Part shown: positions 32,729 through 44,907 of the stretch, one piece after another | Numbering within the stretch: position 1 is the first letter of the stretch | How the letters are laid out: each line of letters opens with the position of its first letter | Notes under the pieces: model-generated | Databases searched by the model: none | What the model saw: only the letters and a program-made list of their open reading frames with translations | What the model was told of the DNA's origin: nothing | Source of the DNA: Fasciolopsis buskii | Taxonomy: Eukaryota; Platyhelminthes; Trematoda; Plagiorchiida; Fasciolidae | Reading direction: 5' to 3' | Assembly: GCA_008360955.1 (NCBI GenBank) | Contig: LUCM01000822.1 | Span: forward strand, 196,798-260,797 | Length of the DNA stretch: 64,000 nucleotides | Made by a program: the position numbers and the translations under genes

Positions 32729-33880
32729 CAGTGGTAATTTTCAAGGAATTTGGGATTTGTAAGGCTCTTTTGTACTAATAATCAATAGTTCTTCCATTGT
32801 TCTGCAGTGCTTTTTGGAATCTTGGCATGCAGTCCGCCTGTTTCGCTACTAAGTTTTTTTCGATTTGTGCTGCAACTCATGCTGCACTTTAGACTTCAGT
32901 GACCAGTGCGGAGGTAGCTTGTTGACTTTTTTTCAAAATGGAATATAAGTTCTCAATAACGTTTAAATCTGGACTATTGGGGCCGCTCAATAAATTGGAC
33001 TTTGGAGCTTCGACGTCTTTTGCCGCCCTCATTGGAAGTAGCGTTGAATCCAGTACTCTTGAATTATGTTCACCAATCTCTCGTGAAACATGACATTGGG
33101 CATTGTCCTTGAAGATTATTGCTTCCCCACGAGACATGCGTTCGCTGAATTCCGGGAACATGTTCATTACCACAGAGACGAATTTCGCATTGTTCATCGG
33201 ACTTTCGATGCAGGTCCAACGACAAGATTATCCATGTTTTATTCCAACCCAAATGAGTAGTTTTGATGGATGCGAAACTTTTTGGACCGGTGAGATATAT
33301 CTTCTTGGAGAGTTCTTTTCATAAATGACTTTTTGTGAGCTTCCTAGTACTCATCGCAGAACATAAATTCATCAGTAAAAACCGCACTTTAGAAGAACGC
33401 ACAGGACGATTCGAATTCTTGGGCAAAGCCGACATGCGCCTTCCTGTGCTGCTCGTTCAATGCCGGGTTAACATCAAGCGATTCTAATTTCTTCACTGTT
33501 CGTAGAGGGGAGTAGGAATGATTCGGTAAATCGTCTTCTTTTATTGCACACAAGGGGACTTTCGATGCCGTTTTTTTAGGGTGATATCAATTAAGTTGTC
33601 CTCAATTTTCGTGGTGATAGGCTTCCGACCTCCACAAGCCGTTCTGGTGAGTGTCTTCTTGCAGAGTATTCGATAGCTCGTGCTCCTCTTTGCTTTAAAA
33701 CAATCAGCCATATTTGCAGCTGAAAATGCAAGTTTGTGGACCTTCTGAATACTACCCATATCCTGTATCATGAGGTGACGAGAATCTTTACCTCCACTTG
33801 TGCTGGGGTCCACTATCACGAAAGTAATAGGAACCTCTTACTAGATACACTCAAATGACCTTGATTTTAACGTTCACGTT
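32729..33880 (-). mobile_element. Tc1/mariner-like DNA transposon, inactive
   Basis: About 1.15 kb. The ends TCAAGGAATTTGGG (32741) and, inverted, TCAAGGTCATTTGAG (about 33850-33864) look like weak terminal inverted repeats. The coding strand is -, opposite to PP2A. Protein remnants in the right order are described in the overlapping pseudogene. It is decayed by frameshifts and stops. Confidence 0.65.
32889..33819 (-). pseudogene. Tc1-like transposase remnants
   Basis: N-terminal part (33819-33541) with a helix-turn-helix-like stretch (KAKRSTSYRILCKKTL) followed by GGRKPITTKIEDNLI, the usual Arg-rich hinge and start of the second DNA-binding helix. A middle part in broken frames holds VFTDEFMF (about 33375, first catalytic Asp) and HLGWNKTW. 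The C-terminal part (33197-32889) holds IIFKDNAQCHVSREI (second Asp) and SPDLNVIENLYSILKK (Glu). Between second Asp and Glu I count 50 residues, not the usual 34 of Tc1. The excess (about 16 residues) sits after HNSRV and is probably a small insertion in a dead copy. Confidence 0.75.
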
Positions 33881-35301
33881 CATGTAAATTAGCATATTTT
33901 TCTTCCCGTAAGTTGTTCATTTATCACTGTGGATGAATATTGCATGTCACTTAACGTAAATATTTAAGTTATTAAAGAATTTCGTCTGGTCTCAACAAAG
34001 AAATGCAATGAACGGGGGAATGTTGGCGAAAAGAACAGGTTCTTCAGATCTAATGGGTTTGTTCGTGAATGTGATTGCAACCTAACGTGAATCGTGACGT
34101 CTCTCATACTAACTTTATGCCATCTGGACCTTCAGCCAAGTTCCCAATTTCTATGTTAAAATTCGTTTGACATGACGAACAAGGTAACGCATGTTCAGGT
34201 GCCGACAACCCGGTCCAGAACCGCCTTCAATTATTCTGAACTGGAAATTAATTTGCAGCATTTTGTGTAGTTTTTGACTACCTCAGACAGCTTAGAAACC
34301 ACAACCTAGTTACTAAGGTAAATTTCTAAAGCAGCACAATCGACGCTACTTGTATATTCGACGAAAGAATTTATCCCATTATCGCAAATATTGTTTCTCG
34401 AAGGGAATAGTTAGAGTCCTGCGGCTGATTGAGGGTGATTCTTGATATCTTGTGGTCATGCACATACGAAATGAACACAACTGAAGTTTTAATGTTGGAC
34501 TCTTTGCGGTTTGTTTTCCCAACTAGTCGACTGTTTGGCTTTCTTCTGCCTCAAAGGTGATAGTGTGGACTTGAATATTATTCTTAAACATTTGTATTGG
34601 TCAACAAGAAACATTTTGATTGTCGTTGCAAATTTCGATCTTTTCTTGATCACGTAAAATGTACAGAAGTTGTGCGATACCACGTAGAAAAACAAGAGAC
34701 TAAATACGGTGGTTATTCGTTGATCGACGACGGCACCATCGTCTTTATGGTCTTCGTCAAAGACAATGCAGTTCTTCTACATATGCCCGGTATGTGTCGG
34801 GACATGGGTATGGCTTAAGGACAGAGCACAACGTCACATGTTCACCAGGAAGGCGTCCGTCTTCCACTGGGTTTTACACTAGTTCAGTAGACAGCGTTCC
34901 ACGGGTTGGCTATGAACAGTTTAGCTGTAATGGTTGTATATTTATCTTCTTCGCTTTGCATTTGAGTAGTGAATTGCCATTTTGATCTTGTTAATTTGCT
35001 AGCGGCGTAAAATTTGACGGGTCGGCAGATTGCTTCACTTTGGCAATTGGAAACACTGGGGACAAATTTCTCTGATTGTCGACGCTGATGAACTTCGGGC
35101 CAGTTGTAATGACCCAGTTTTTGCGGTTATTTTCACTCTAACGTCTGTCGTCATTTTCTTTGCCAAATCAGTAACATCGATTTTTTTTTTCTGGTTGGTG
35201 CTGGTGACTGAGATTGATCAATACTGACTAAAATGTTAGTAACTGTCAAGTTCTCGTGTCGCACCATTGGACATATATGCTTGTCTTTTGTTTCTTCCCA
35301 G
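33881..35301. other. Intron 2, right end: no recognised element
   Basis: No element or coding motif recognised. It ends in a pyrimidine-rich tract and CCCAG acceptor at 35301. Confidence 0.4.
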
Positions 35302-36117
35302 CCTCTGTTTATCGACCTTCTGCACGACGAGGAAGCTGAGGTTCGTGCTGTTGCGGCTGGCAAAGTCAAAGCTTTTGCACGTTGTTTGTTGGGCCTTCCC
35401 CCATTAGAACCCGGTGCCGAATCGTCATCTGATACAAACCGATCTCCTTCTGTCGGCACTGCATCGGTTACATCCCCGGGAACTGGGGAATCGGCTTCTT
35501 CTAAGGCGACCGATCCGGTAGAAGGCGCCAATCCTCTTGCCGTCCCTCCTCCCACTCCCCCTGCTGCTCCCAATAGTGATGTTAATATGGAAGAAATATG
35601 GGCTCTCGCTGCTTCGGATGAGGCTATTGTTTCCAATCTCCTGCCTGCTATTAAAACCTTGACCACAGATTCCAACACTCACGTGCGATCCGCTTTGGCT
35701 GGTGCTGTACTTGGTCTGGCACCGCTTATGGGCAGCCGCTTAACTGTGGAACACTTGCTACCTGTTCTGCTTGCCTATCTAAAGGATGATAGCCCCGAAG
35801 TTCGATTCAATCTGATTTCAAATTTGGAGCATGTGAACAGTGTCATCGGACTGGATCATTTGTCTAGCAGTCTGTTGCCCGCGGTGATCCAATTAGCGGA
35901 GGATCCAAAGTGGCGTGTTCGGTTGGTGATAATTGAGTACATGCCTATGTTAGCGGAACAGTTGGGCAAAGAGGTCTTTCACAGTCAACTGACAGATATT
36001 TGTTTGGGCTGGCTAACCGATGAGGTATACGCTATTCGAGAGGCAGCTGTGGAAAACCTAGTCCGATTGGGGCAGAAATTCGGCACGGATTGGGTCAATG
36101 AGACCTTTGTTCCTAAA
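35302..36117 (+). CDS. PPP2R1: PP2A scaffold subunit A, exon 3 of 5 in window (with second loop insertion)
   Basis: 272 codons, phase 0 at both ends. It opens [15 protein letters not shown], matching human DLVPAFQNLMKDCEAEVR, and goes on to [10 protein letters not shown]. About 68 extra residues follow (roughly 35398-35601), rich in Ser, Pro, Ala and Thr with a PPPTPPAAP run. HEAT repeats resume with [20 protein letters not shown], then [40 protein letters not shown] and [17 protein letters not shown], which are almost the human sequence and belong to the HEATs that lead to the catalytic-subunit site. The residue at human S256 is Ala. The donor is GTGAGC at 36118. Confidence 0.94.
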
Positions 36118-36354
36118 GTGAGCTGAATGTCACTATTTGTTTGCGTGACCCATTTGCCGCCACTATTTACATATTTTATGATTTTTTTTCTAACTCGTTT
36201 TCTGTGAACCCTACTGGGACTTGATCTACCGTTGTAAAAGGTGGGACACGCGATAATAAGATTACACATCAGTCGTTTTAGATTAGCTCGGAACATTAAT
36301 CTTTTATCTTTTATCATTTCCTTCCTTTATTAATGAAATGACAGTGTACGTCAT

Positions 36355-36485
36355 TTTTTAGGAATGGGGGCCGCAGCCAGCAGAAGGCTGCCAAGTGGGG
36401 AAGTTGACCGGCAGTGAGAGGACTCGAACCCGCGACCTTCACGTCCAAACGTCACGACCTTATCCGCTTGGCCGGCTAAGAAAGG
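36355..36485 (-). mobile_element. tRNA-like SINE head, family 3
   Basis: On the - strand: TAGCCGGCCAAGCGGATAAG (A-box type), then GGGTTCGAGTCC (perfect B-box) about 35 bases later. The flanks cannot form a 7-bp acceptor stem and the T-stem is poor, so it is a tRNA-derived retroposon head and not a working tRNA gene. Confidence 0.6.
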
Positions 36486-36899
36486 GATATGTTAGAATAC
36501 GATGTGTTTCCGATCGAGAGACAAAGTTGTGGAAATAATGCTTTTACTTCAGTGGGACTGCTGCTTGACCGCGAATGCGGCTGTTTCACGTCCTTAGTGG
36601 TATTCTCGCCCACTGTGCTGTTTGAGCTGCTTCTTACCGCACTAGCTTTACTGTTTGTCACGCAACGAGACCGGTTGCAACGAGGTAATTTAGGAAAGGG
36701 CGCAGTTGCAGGTAAAACGTTTGCCAAAAACCCTCTTGCGAGATGACAGCATAACCACAACTGTTAAAAAGAAATAGACGAGGAGTTGAATAATGACTTA
36801 ATTTCAGGAAGACCCACCGCTACAGAGACGGATAAGAATAACATCAGATACCACGCACTTTCAGTTTCCCAGTTACGCCTTTTACTCTTCTTTTGTTCC

Positions 36900-39365
36900 C
36901 AAAGCAGGTGTCTGTGCTTTTGTTTATCTTTCAGCTGCCGCCTGTCGGGTGCCAGAGTTTGACTTTTCCAATCGCGAATTTCAACTCGTGCGGTTGAAAC
37001 TCCGACTCCTTTTCTTCAGTTATTATTTTTACGTTGTTTACCGTGCCCTCAACGGTGCTGACCCTTCCATCTTTGGTTTATTGTTTTTAAGTATTGAATT
37101 TTTGTTTATTACGGACTTCAGAAGTCCTGTAACTGTCTTAGACTTCAACGTTCACAATTGCGAATGGTTGTTGCATTCCTCTGACTTATTGATTATGGGG
37201 CGCGAAGCTGTGGTCTACAATTTATCTCAGCTGATTGACCCCTACACGTATACCCCATTGAACTGGCAATCGTGATCATACTCTTAATCTTATTCTTACT
37301 TCAGTTCGTCCTCTACTCAAATGTTTCTGTTCTTTCCCCTCTTGGCTCATTGGGTCATTGTGTTATTACATCAGCCGTCAACTTCACTTGCCGTAGCCCT
37401 CCGCCCTCCTCAAGACAGCTTTCGGTGCTGCAATTCAGCCGACTGGGACGGTTTCCGTGACTTCTTAGCTCCCTATTCTTGAGACGACTGTTGTTTTGCT
37501 CGGGCGTTTTCACATCTGTTTCCAGCTTTACTGATGTTGTTCTTCAAAGCATGAATCTCCTTATTCCACGGTTTTTCAAACCATCCGGACCAGAATATCC
37601 CGAGTGGTTTAATCATGCATGCGATCGTGCTGTACTTTTGAAGCGCCATTCTAGCACTCTCGCCTTCCACCACGGTTTCGTGCAAGCTATGAATAAGTCT
37701 TCAACGACCGCACACTGATCCAAAAAGCGCTTCGTTCGCTGCGAAGCAGAGCCGAACATTTTGGTCCCTTGCTATAGTTGTCTTCCCCAATTCCTGCTTA
37801 TCCACTTTCCCTCCCATCCGTAATTCATCTGGTTATCTGGTTGGTGAACCATACGAGGAAGCTGAGTTTTCCGCCTCCTCGTTTGCCTCCATTTCCATTT
37901 TACCCGATTCCTTTACGTCTCTGGCTTCTTTATCTCAAATTGGCCGTCTTTTTCTACCTATTATTAAAACCAGGAAGGTCCGCCAAATACTACTTTATCT
38001 GAACTTTTCCAAACCACTCGGTCTGAGCGGTATTCTACCCGTCGTTCTTAAAATGTGTTCGTCTGAGGTGGCTCCTCCTTTATGTCGCTTCTCTCTTTCC
38101 CTCAAACGTTCTACCTTTCCAGCATCTTGGAAACACGCTGTGATTTTTTCCATTTCCTAAACGCCTTGATCCTACCAACCTTAACCCTCATAACGGTTAT
38201 CCTGAAAGTATTGGGAACTGTTATCTCCGACCAGTTGCGGTCGTTTCTCGAGCACGAAGTGGCACTAAGCGTCCGCCAATATAGTTTCCGATCTCATCGT
38301 CCAACGGGCGATCTACTAGTCCTCACACACCTGATCGGCTTCACTTGACAATCACAGGGAAACATGATCCCACCCGATATTTCTAATGCTTTTGATCGAG
38401 TTTGGTACGGTCTTCTGTTAAAACTTCCCACCTGATTTTCCCCTTCTGTCCCATCGTGGGCATCTAATTTTCTCGGTACGCGAACCACCTTTGTCCGAGT
38501 TAATAGGGTCCTGTCCTCCCGATTTCCTGTAAATGCTGGTGTTCAGATACACCCGCTCTTTTTCTTTTATTCATTGATGATTTGTTAGCTAATTTAAATC
38601 CCGTTCATTGTTCTATTTCTTACCGCACGCCTCGCCATGCAAACACCGACATCGATCGTGACCCTTATCTCGAATGTATCTCTGAATTCCAATCTGGAGC
38701 ATATCTCTTCCTGGTGCTCCAACTACCATGTCACATTCAGTCTTTCCAAGATCTCACTTTTTCACTTTCTTTGAGACCTTCTTTCTCTCCACATCTGTCA
38801 TTTGACCAGTCTCTTTTGAATTTCGCATACCCTGTTGCTCTTCTTGTTTTTTTTCATTAGTCCTTCTTTATTCTGGTCTTTTTTATGCCTGAGCTTGTTT
38901 CTTGCGTTTCGTGCGAAGTTGGTTTTCTGTTGCTTGTCAGGCGTTTCTTCATCCCAACTCATCTACTTTACAAGGTTTAAATCTGCGCCGCACTTGAATG
39001 CCGCAGTCAACTGGAGAGTAGGGCTTCGTATGCTTCCCTTTATCTTCCTGATCTGGTTCGACGAAAGACCATCTTGTTGATCGACAACATGCACTTTGGA
39101 ATTGCTGACCCATCATCGGGAAGTTGCTTCGCTATCCCTTTTCTACCGTCATTACTTTAGTTTTTGTTCTTCGGAACTTGCCTCAGCAATTCATCTCCTT
39201 AAACACAGACAGCTATTCATCCTTTTCAGGTTTTTGTTGCTCGGTATCGTACTTCTTAGTTTGAATCTTCATTTTTCCTCCGGACTTCTTAACTGTGGAT
39301 CACTCCCCTTTTTTCCATTTCCACTCACTTAAAACCTTTCACTTTTCAAAACAGGATCAATAAAC
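36900..39365 (+). mobile_element. Jockey/CR1-like LINE, degenerate, in PP2A intron 3
   Basis: Across shifting + frames: endonuclease end (VTVLDFNVHNCEWL at ~37125-37170), pre-RT region (DWDGFRDFLAPYSWDD at ~37440-37490), RT (DQLRSFLEHEVALSVRQYSF and SHRPTGDLL at ~38230-38320; SNAFDRVWYGLLLKLP at ~38380-38430) and C-terminal end (THHREVASLSLFYRHYF at ~39105-39160, LLNCGSLP near 39290, where LWNSLP is usual). The order is complete but there are many stops and frameshifts. Orientation is the same as the host gene. It is an unrelated lineage to copies 1-3. Confidence 0.75.
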
Positions 39366-40060
39366 TAGTTTTTACCCTCACTTTCCTCCACTGCATTGTC
39401 TTCTGACCATGGGATTGACCCCTTGTACTGTAATTCATTTTATGTATAATGAAGAAACAAGTGCAGTATGCGACAACAGAGTAGCTCCTGCTGAACCTAG
39501 TTTTATTCAGCATTAACTGCAGTATCTCCTTGTAACTTTCAGACGAACTAACCGTGCCATGAATTAGTTCCAAAGGTAGTAGCTTGGACCCCGAAAGATG
39601 TGTATTTCGGTTGGATCAGGATCGGAGCTAGTGCTCGAATGCCTTCGATCTATCTGTAGGATTCTTGTTTCGCGACTACCAAACACTGGACATCTCTGCA
39701 AGTTAACGCTAAAACTCAGTCGACATTTCTTTCTCTCTAGTTTTTTGCTCCTCTCGTAATTCACTTCATAAAGTTTTTCGTTTTTGTTTGTGGATATGCC
39801 TGGTACCGACGAAAAACCAGAACAAGATGTAAACGTCTCGTTACTTACATTCAATGAGTAGTCGCACCGTAAATGCTGTTATTGCGAAATGAAGACTAAC
39901 GCGTCCGTTTCATCGAAGGAAATAATGACGAGCTAGACTTCGAAGAATAAACGTATTATAGTACGGCGTGCCCAGTATGGGTGATTGAAATGAAGCAGAT
40001 GAAGATTACTTTTACCATCCGTTAAATTAACTCATGAGCAGAGATGATCGGACTTATATG
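39366..40060. other. Intron 3, unassigned stretch
   Basis: No recognised element. The frames at 39346-39573 and 39564-39854 on the - strand show no family motif. Confidence 0.4.
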
Positions 40061-40096
<36 letters not shown>

Positions 40097-40136
40097 GGAA
40101 GTAGTATCTGGATGCGTAAACAAAATTTGCCCGGGA

Positions 40137-40168
<32 letters not shown>
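40061..40168 (-). repeat. Short Penelope-like piece between two (TA)n tracts
   Basis: A 45-base core (40094-40139) matches the Penelope-like 3' flank at 12402-12447. It is bounded on both sides by TA runs (about 40061-40092 and 40140-40168). Confidence 0.75.
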
Positions 40169-40171
<3 letters not shown>

Positions 40172-40639
40172 AGTATCAAAGATTTAGATGCCACCATCGA
40201 TGGCTCCTGGTATCACAGAGGCCCGTGGTCCGTTTTGTTATAGCGTTTAACTCATTGCAAACCTATATGCGTCTATACCATCTTTTATATGGAACTTGGA
40301 GTATCATAGAACCAGTCTCAAAATGTTCGGTGTGGTCACCTACCGGGTGACAGCAGTTCGCCGTTCATGGAAGATAGGATTTCTTAAATATTGCGAACTT
40401 ATCATGAGAACTTTATTTCCTGCAGGGTGATCTCATCGACACCGATGTGCTGCGGTCCGAGGCCATTTGATGCTGTATTCAAATCAGTTGGTATAACATT
40501 AACGAAAGACACGCTTTATTTGTACTCTAGTCAGGCTTTTCTCAATGTTTATCCTGTTTTGCCTAGCACATTCCTCTGTAACAGGCTTGTACTGCACATG
40601 AATTTAGTGGAAGGAGTATGCCCCCAAGGCCGTTACCGT
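40169..40639. other. Intron 3, unassigned stretch
   Basis: No recognised element or motif. Confidence 0.4.
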
Positions 40640-40842
40640 CCACTGCACTGGGGGGTAGAGGACTGGCATCCATGATACTGAAGCTTAGTATCATGGAATC
40701 ACATAAGGTCTTAGTAGATTAGACATCGTAACGAGCCGTGCGGCGGCAAATGACCGTCCAGCAGCAGCGCTACCGGGGAATCTAGGCCTCGAAAATCGGA
40801 TCGTCTTGGTGACAGACGCTTAATCCACTTGACCACTGTCGG
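40640..40842 (-). mobile_element. tRNA-derived SINE, family 2, copy 2
   Basis: On the - strand from 40842: CAGTGGTCAAGTGGATTAAG (A-box type) and CGAGGCCTAGATTCCC (B-box type), followed by the body shared with the copies at 20445-20668 and 44706-44907. A short internal palindrome (ATGATACTGAAGCTTAGTATCAT at ~40672-40694) is specific to this copy. Confidence 0.7.
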
Positions 40843-41615
40843 TTTGTTGTGATTGATGCGGTTTATAGTGTGAATAAAACTCCCGTTTTTACAGGCCAGG
40901 GGCCTGAAGAAACAAGCATCTTTGACTTTGAAACTCGTGCTGGAACCAAGTTAATATGACGAAATGGCACTCCGCAATAAGTAGTAATTAGCAATACACT
41001 GTTGTTTACAAGTAAGGCTGGTGTTCAAGCGCGTCACCAATTGCCGAACTATTATTTCACGGTTTTCATGGTTTATGGTATTGAGCCATTTTAAAATTTG
41101 CACTTTACGGCTTTCCTCTCTTTAATAACCATGTCAGAATCAACGGGATTTGGTGTCCAGATATTCGAAATTGGGGAAAAACATGTTCGTCTTTCACAGG
41201 ATCTGGTCGCAACTTGCTGAACATTACACGGACAGTCAGCGCACTAATCAGTATGTACGCACGTAGGGTGAATCACGCGTCAAACCAATATGAATGAGAT
41301 CATAGTAGGCCTGTTGGATGGAAGTTCGGAATAGTTTTGATATAATCCCAAAAAATTTTCACTTAGTTCTAGAAGAATTGGAGAAACGGTTTGGCGGACC
41401 ACCCATACGTAGGTGATTTTTATCATATCGGACCGCTATCTTTATCATTTTCTGCTTTCGTTCACGAAGTTTTGTCGTTTTCGCTTGCCTCATTGGTCCT
41501 TGCCGTGTTCTCTATCCGAATTACTTGTGCTGCCATAACAGAACCGTTTCCCTCTGTTCTCACATTTATTTTGCGTGCGCCACTCGTGTTCCCCTGAAAT
41601 CTTCGGACAATACAG
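40843..41615. other. Intron 3, right end: no recognised element
   Basis: Nothing recognised. It ends in the ACAATACAG acceptor at 41615. Confidence 0.4.
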
Positions 41616-41777
41616 GTGATGCAGTTGGCATCTGAACAGAACTATCTATGCCGTATGATTTGCTTACAAAGTATTATCAGCCTGAGTGAGGTTGTGAGTC
41701 CTTCTGTTTGCAAGGACCGTCTTCTACCGACCACGTTGTCCATGCAAAACGATAGTGTACCAAATGTTCGATTCAAG
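41616..41777 (+). CDS. PPP2R1: PP2A scaffold subunit A, exon 4 of 5 in window
   Basis: 54 codons, phase 0 at both ends, giving V-M-Q-L-A-S-E-Q-N-Y-L-C-R-M, then LQSIISLSEVVSPSVCKDRLLP and VPNVRFK. This matches human VLAMSGDPNYLHRM, CINVLSEVCG and VANVRFN at the same length, so the exon is conserved without insertion. It forms the HEAT 13-14 region that binds the catalytic subunit. The acceptor is TACAG at 41615 and the donor GTCAGT at 41778. A longer open frame runs past the donor but loses all similarity there. Confidence 0.92.
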
Positions 41778-41970
41778 GTCAGTATTCTTTTAGTTTCCAT
41801 ATCGTGTTTCGTTATATTTAGTTCTGTCTTCTCTCCTGGCTAATTCATTGACTACTGTGACATCATTTCAATCTACATCAGAATTCTCTTGAATGGGTCC
41901 TACTGAGCTTAAAGATTTCATGGTGAAATGGGCGCGAAAAAGTGAACGTAAGGTTGTGCTCGTTTTCAAG

Positions 41971-42174
41971 CATACATATATATATATATATCACCAGAAT
42001 CGTATCTGTAGCATGAGGAGTGTGCATGGAAGCTCTTTGTCGAAGAGTCGACAGACGAATGACAACCGTGATTGGTTGATAATTGTTTGTCAGTTGGGCT
42101 GAGCCAACTTTGGGAACGAGGGCAGAATGCCCCGGAATATACGTATACATATATAGACGCAGTCAGTAGTATCT

Positions 42175-42213
<39 letters not shown>
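41971..42213 (-). mobile_element. Penelope-like 3'-flank fragment between (TA)n tracts
   Basis: 41995-42150 matches 12242-12400 with scattered changes. It is bounded by TA runs at ~41971-41990 and ~42176-42213. On the - strand both copies keep an open stretch including KVGSAQLTNNYQPITVV, which may be chance or a residual coding segment. No nuclease or RT sequence is present. Confidence 0.7.
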
Positions 42214-42215
<2 letters not shown>

Positions 42216-44705
42216 GTTAGAGAATGTCTTTTTTCGTAGCTCAGATTCAACAGGATGGTATTGGTTTGTTCGCTGATCTAGGCAGTTTGATTGCAAACGT
42301 TTCATCACCAACCGAGGTGATATCCTCAGTGCAATGATATTGTAGCGAGCGTCTGATTGCAATCCTCCATCTAAATGGGTCACACGGACTAAACGCTAGG
42401 TGGCGACGAATGCAGATACGTTCGTCTTCATCGAATGCCATTAACCTGGCTATTTTTCATGTTAGTATATATGCCCTTGAGCCGTCATTGGTCTAACATG
42501 CTTGATTACGTTTAGCTGAGTTAAAGTGGAAGTGGACAACTGGTGTTTCCTCAGTTATACAACCATGAACACAAGATACAAAACGTCTGGCTTGGTTGAA
42601 AACGTCGGAATAAGCAGCAGAGTTTTCTTGACCATAACCAAATCGGTATACAAATGGGAGAGAAGCACGTCACATATATTGTGCGCTTTTGAGGCGTATA
42701 CACTGTTAGCCAGTCAGGGAGACAGGTCGCGACTTAATGCGGAGAATAATTTCCGGCGACACTAATCAAAATACAATGCGGGGTAATTCATGAAACACGT
42801 TTTTACCGAAAATAAACATGTAGCACTTTTTCATTCTGAATTATGGGGAGTTTGACCGTCTCCCAAACGAGTGTACCTGAATTTTTTGTGATGCAGTTTC
42901 TAGGATTTCTTGAAACACGCAGTGGAACGGAGACGACTGCATTACTCGCATCTGACAGTTGATGACAATAAATCTTTAACATTCATAGTGCCCGCCGATT
43001 TCCATGCGCTCCAAAATTTCCGCAGCAAATATTCCGACGTTCCTAACATTTATGGGAGTATCTCTCCATCGGCAGATATCATGAACTGATTCAAAATTAT
43101 CTTCTTCGATATTTGGAGTGCATTTGTGCCATCTGGACGTTGATAACCTTAGGTTAACCTAACTGAAAACTCGATGGTATCTGAAAGGTTCGTAAACACA
43201 GCAAGATGTTGGAAGCCATTCTAAGTCATATTTTTAAATGATAACTCGCTCTTTCGTTTGTCGGAATTCGTTCTTTTCTCCTCTATTTCATCCGTGATCA
43301 TGCCTGTAATGTAAACCGAAGGTTATTTTCAGTAATTGATGTGCTGCAATAAGGACGTTTTTATGGTGAGTTTTGACGATGTGGTGTTTTTATTTAAAGT
43401 AAATACGTGATAAAGAACAGAATAGCTTAAGGAGGCACATCTCACGAAGGCAAAGAGTCCTTCAAGGTGAGACTGCAAGAAAGCTTCATTCATATTGGTC
43501 GTAAAAATTGTTTAAAGTTCTCTTCTCTCCCCCAACCCATTGGTAGAGCATTACCAGTATTTCATGCACTGTCCTCCGTTTGTTTAAAAATTTCATTAAA
43601 GTAACAACAAAGCATAGCTCAGGAATTGAAAGTATTGTGTGTTTATTCTTAGATCGTGTAATTGTTTTGGTCGACGCGTGAAAAACGGTACTCTGTAAAA
43701 TGTTCTTAAACGCAATTTCTAAAACGAATTTTTTTGAGAAATATTGCCCTTTTGTTTTACGCCATTCTTTGTTTCTCATAAAGTGTTTTGGCATTCAGGT
43801 GGCTCAAAATTGGAGTCACTTCATGTTCGCGAGAGTTCTTCAATGTGATGTGATGAAACCAGTACGTTGTTTCAAAGAAACTCCGTTTCACCAGAATCTA
43901 GGGGCTAGGTTCACTTGATTACAGTAGTTTGTTACCAATTTCATTCATCTGAAAATTTACAGCATTCTAGGGTTTAGTTCGTTTGATGTCGTACCTCAGC
44001 CTGGTATTTTAAATACATTAAATGCAGAATGACTTAACAATCTGGTTGGCGGATTCCACTTCAGTGACGGGCCCATCCTGTAAATGTGTATCAACACTGT
44101 ATTTCTACCGACGAATCACCATGTGATTCTTAAACGGACTCTTCATCCAATGACGCTTCTAACGATTCAGATGAGATTCTAGTGAGAAACTAAGAGAGGA
44201 GCGCATTAGTGTAAGGTTGGTTGGACGGAAGGATACGCAAATCTGAAGAGCGACAATAACTGCGAAATCGGTCGTGTGCCTCCGGGGGAATTTCGTTAAT
44301 CCATCCATATGGAAAATATGCTGCTGAGATAAAGCGCTTTGTTATAAATCTCATTTTGTTCTCCATCGTTTGCCCGTAATCCATCATGTTTGTGCTTTAC
44401 TGATTTTGACTGGATTTCCGGTACGTTTGCTCCCTGGGTAGCATCGAAACACGCGGATTGTTCAAGAGCCTCGTTGATTCATGCCATCTAGTTGAAACTC
44501 AAACTTCAATGCTTTATTCTTTACGGTACCAGGTACCGGATTGAAAGTTGTTCATCCGAGGCCCCTCGGTTTACTTTCGATAATACTTTCCATTTATGTA
44601 CTCGGGGGATTATGTGGAATAGAAACTTTTCACTGCTTTTAATAGGATGTTTCATGCATGAGTGCGGTGGAAGTGGCATGCGTCATAGCCACTAGGTTCC
44701 ACCAT
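42214..44705. other. Intron 4, mostly unassigned
   Basis: A 64-codon - strand frame next to the TA tract (42247-42441, with RRHLAFSPCDPFRWRIAIRR) looks like protein sequence, perhaps from the Penelope-like element, but I cannot name it. The rest, including 43486-43794, shows nothing recognisable. Confidence 0.35.
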
Positions 44706-44907
44706 ATTAGGGGAGAGGGCGCAGAGAACTGGCAACCATGAGCCTGAAACTTGGAGTGGGATATAACCACATATGGTCACATTAAGTCAGGTGTGGTAAC
44801 GAGACGGGCCACAGCGAGTTGCCGTCCACCACCAAAATGACCGGTGGATCTAGGTTTCAAATCTCCGATCCTTTTGATGACAGTCGCTTGATCCACTTGA
44901 CCACCGT
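44706..44907 (-). mobile_element. tRNA-derived SINE, family 2, copy 3
   Basis: On the - strand from 44907: GGTGGTCAAGTGGATCAAGCG (A-box type) and a B-box-like GATTTGAAACC region, then the shared body ending near ATTAGGGGAGAGGGCG. Same orientation as copies 1 and 2. Confidence 0.65.

Noticed and set aside
36395..36480. Functional tRNA gene suggested by perfect B-box and good A-box
   Set aside because: No 7-bp acceptor stem can be formed and the T-stem is mismatched, so a tRNA-derived SINE head fits better.
41778..41843. Extension of PP2A exon 4 to the stop of the open frame
   Set aside because: Similarity stops exactly at the donor GTCAGT and resumes in the next exon at VAQALSKLG.
42247..42441. 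64-codon protein-like frame on the - strand as a gene
   Set aside because: It has a natural-looking composition but no recognised family, lies beside a TA tract and Penelope-like fragment, and is too short to support as a gene.
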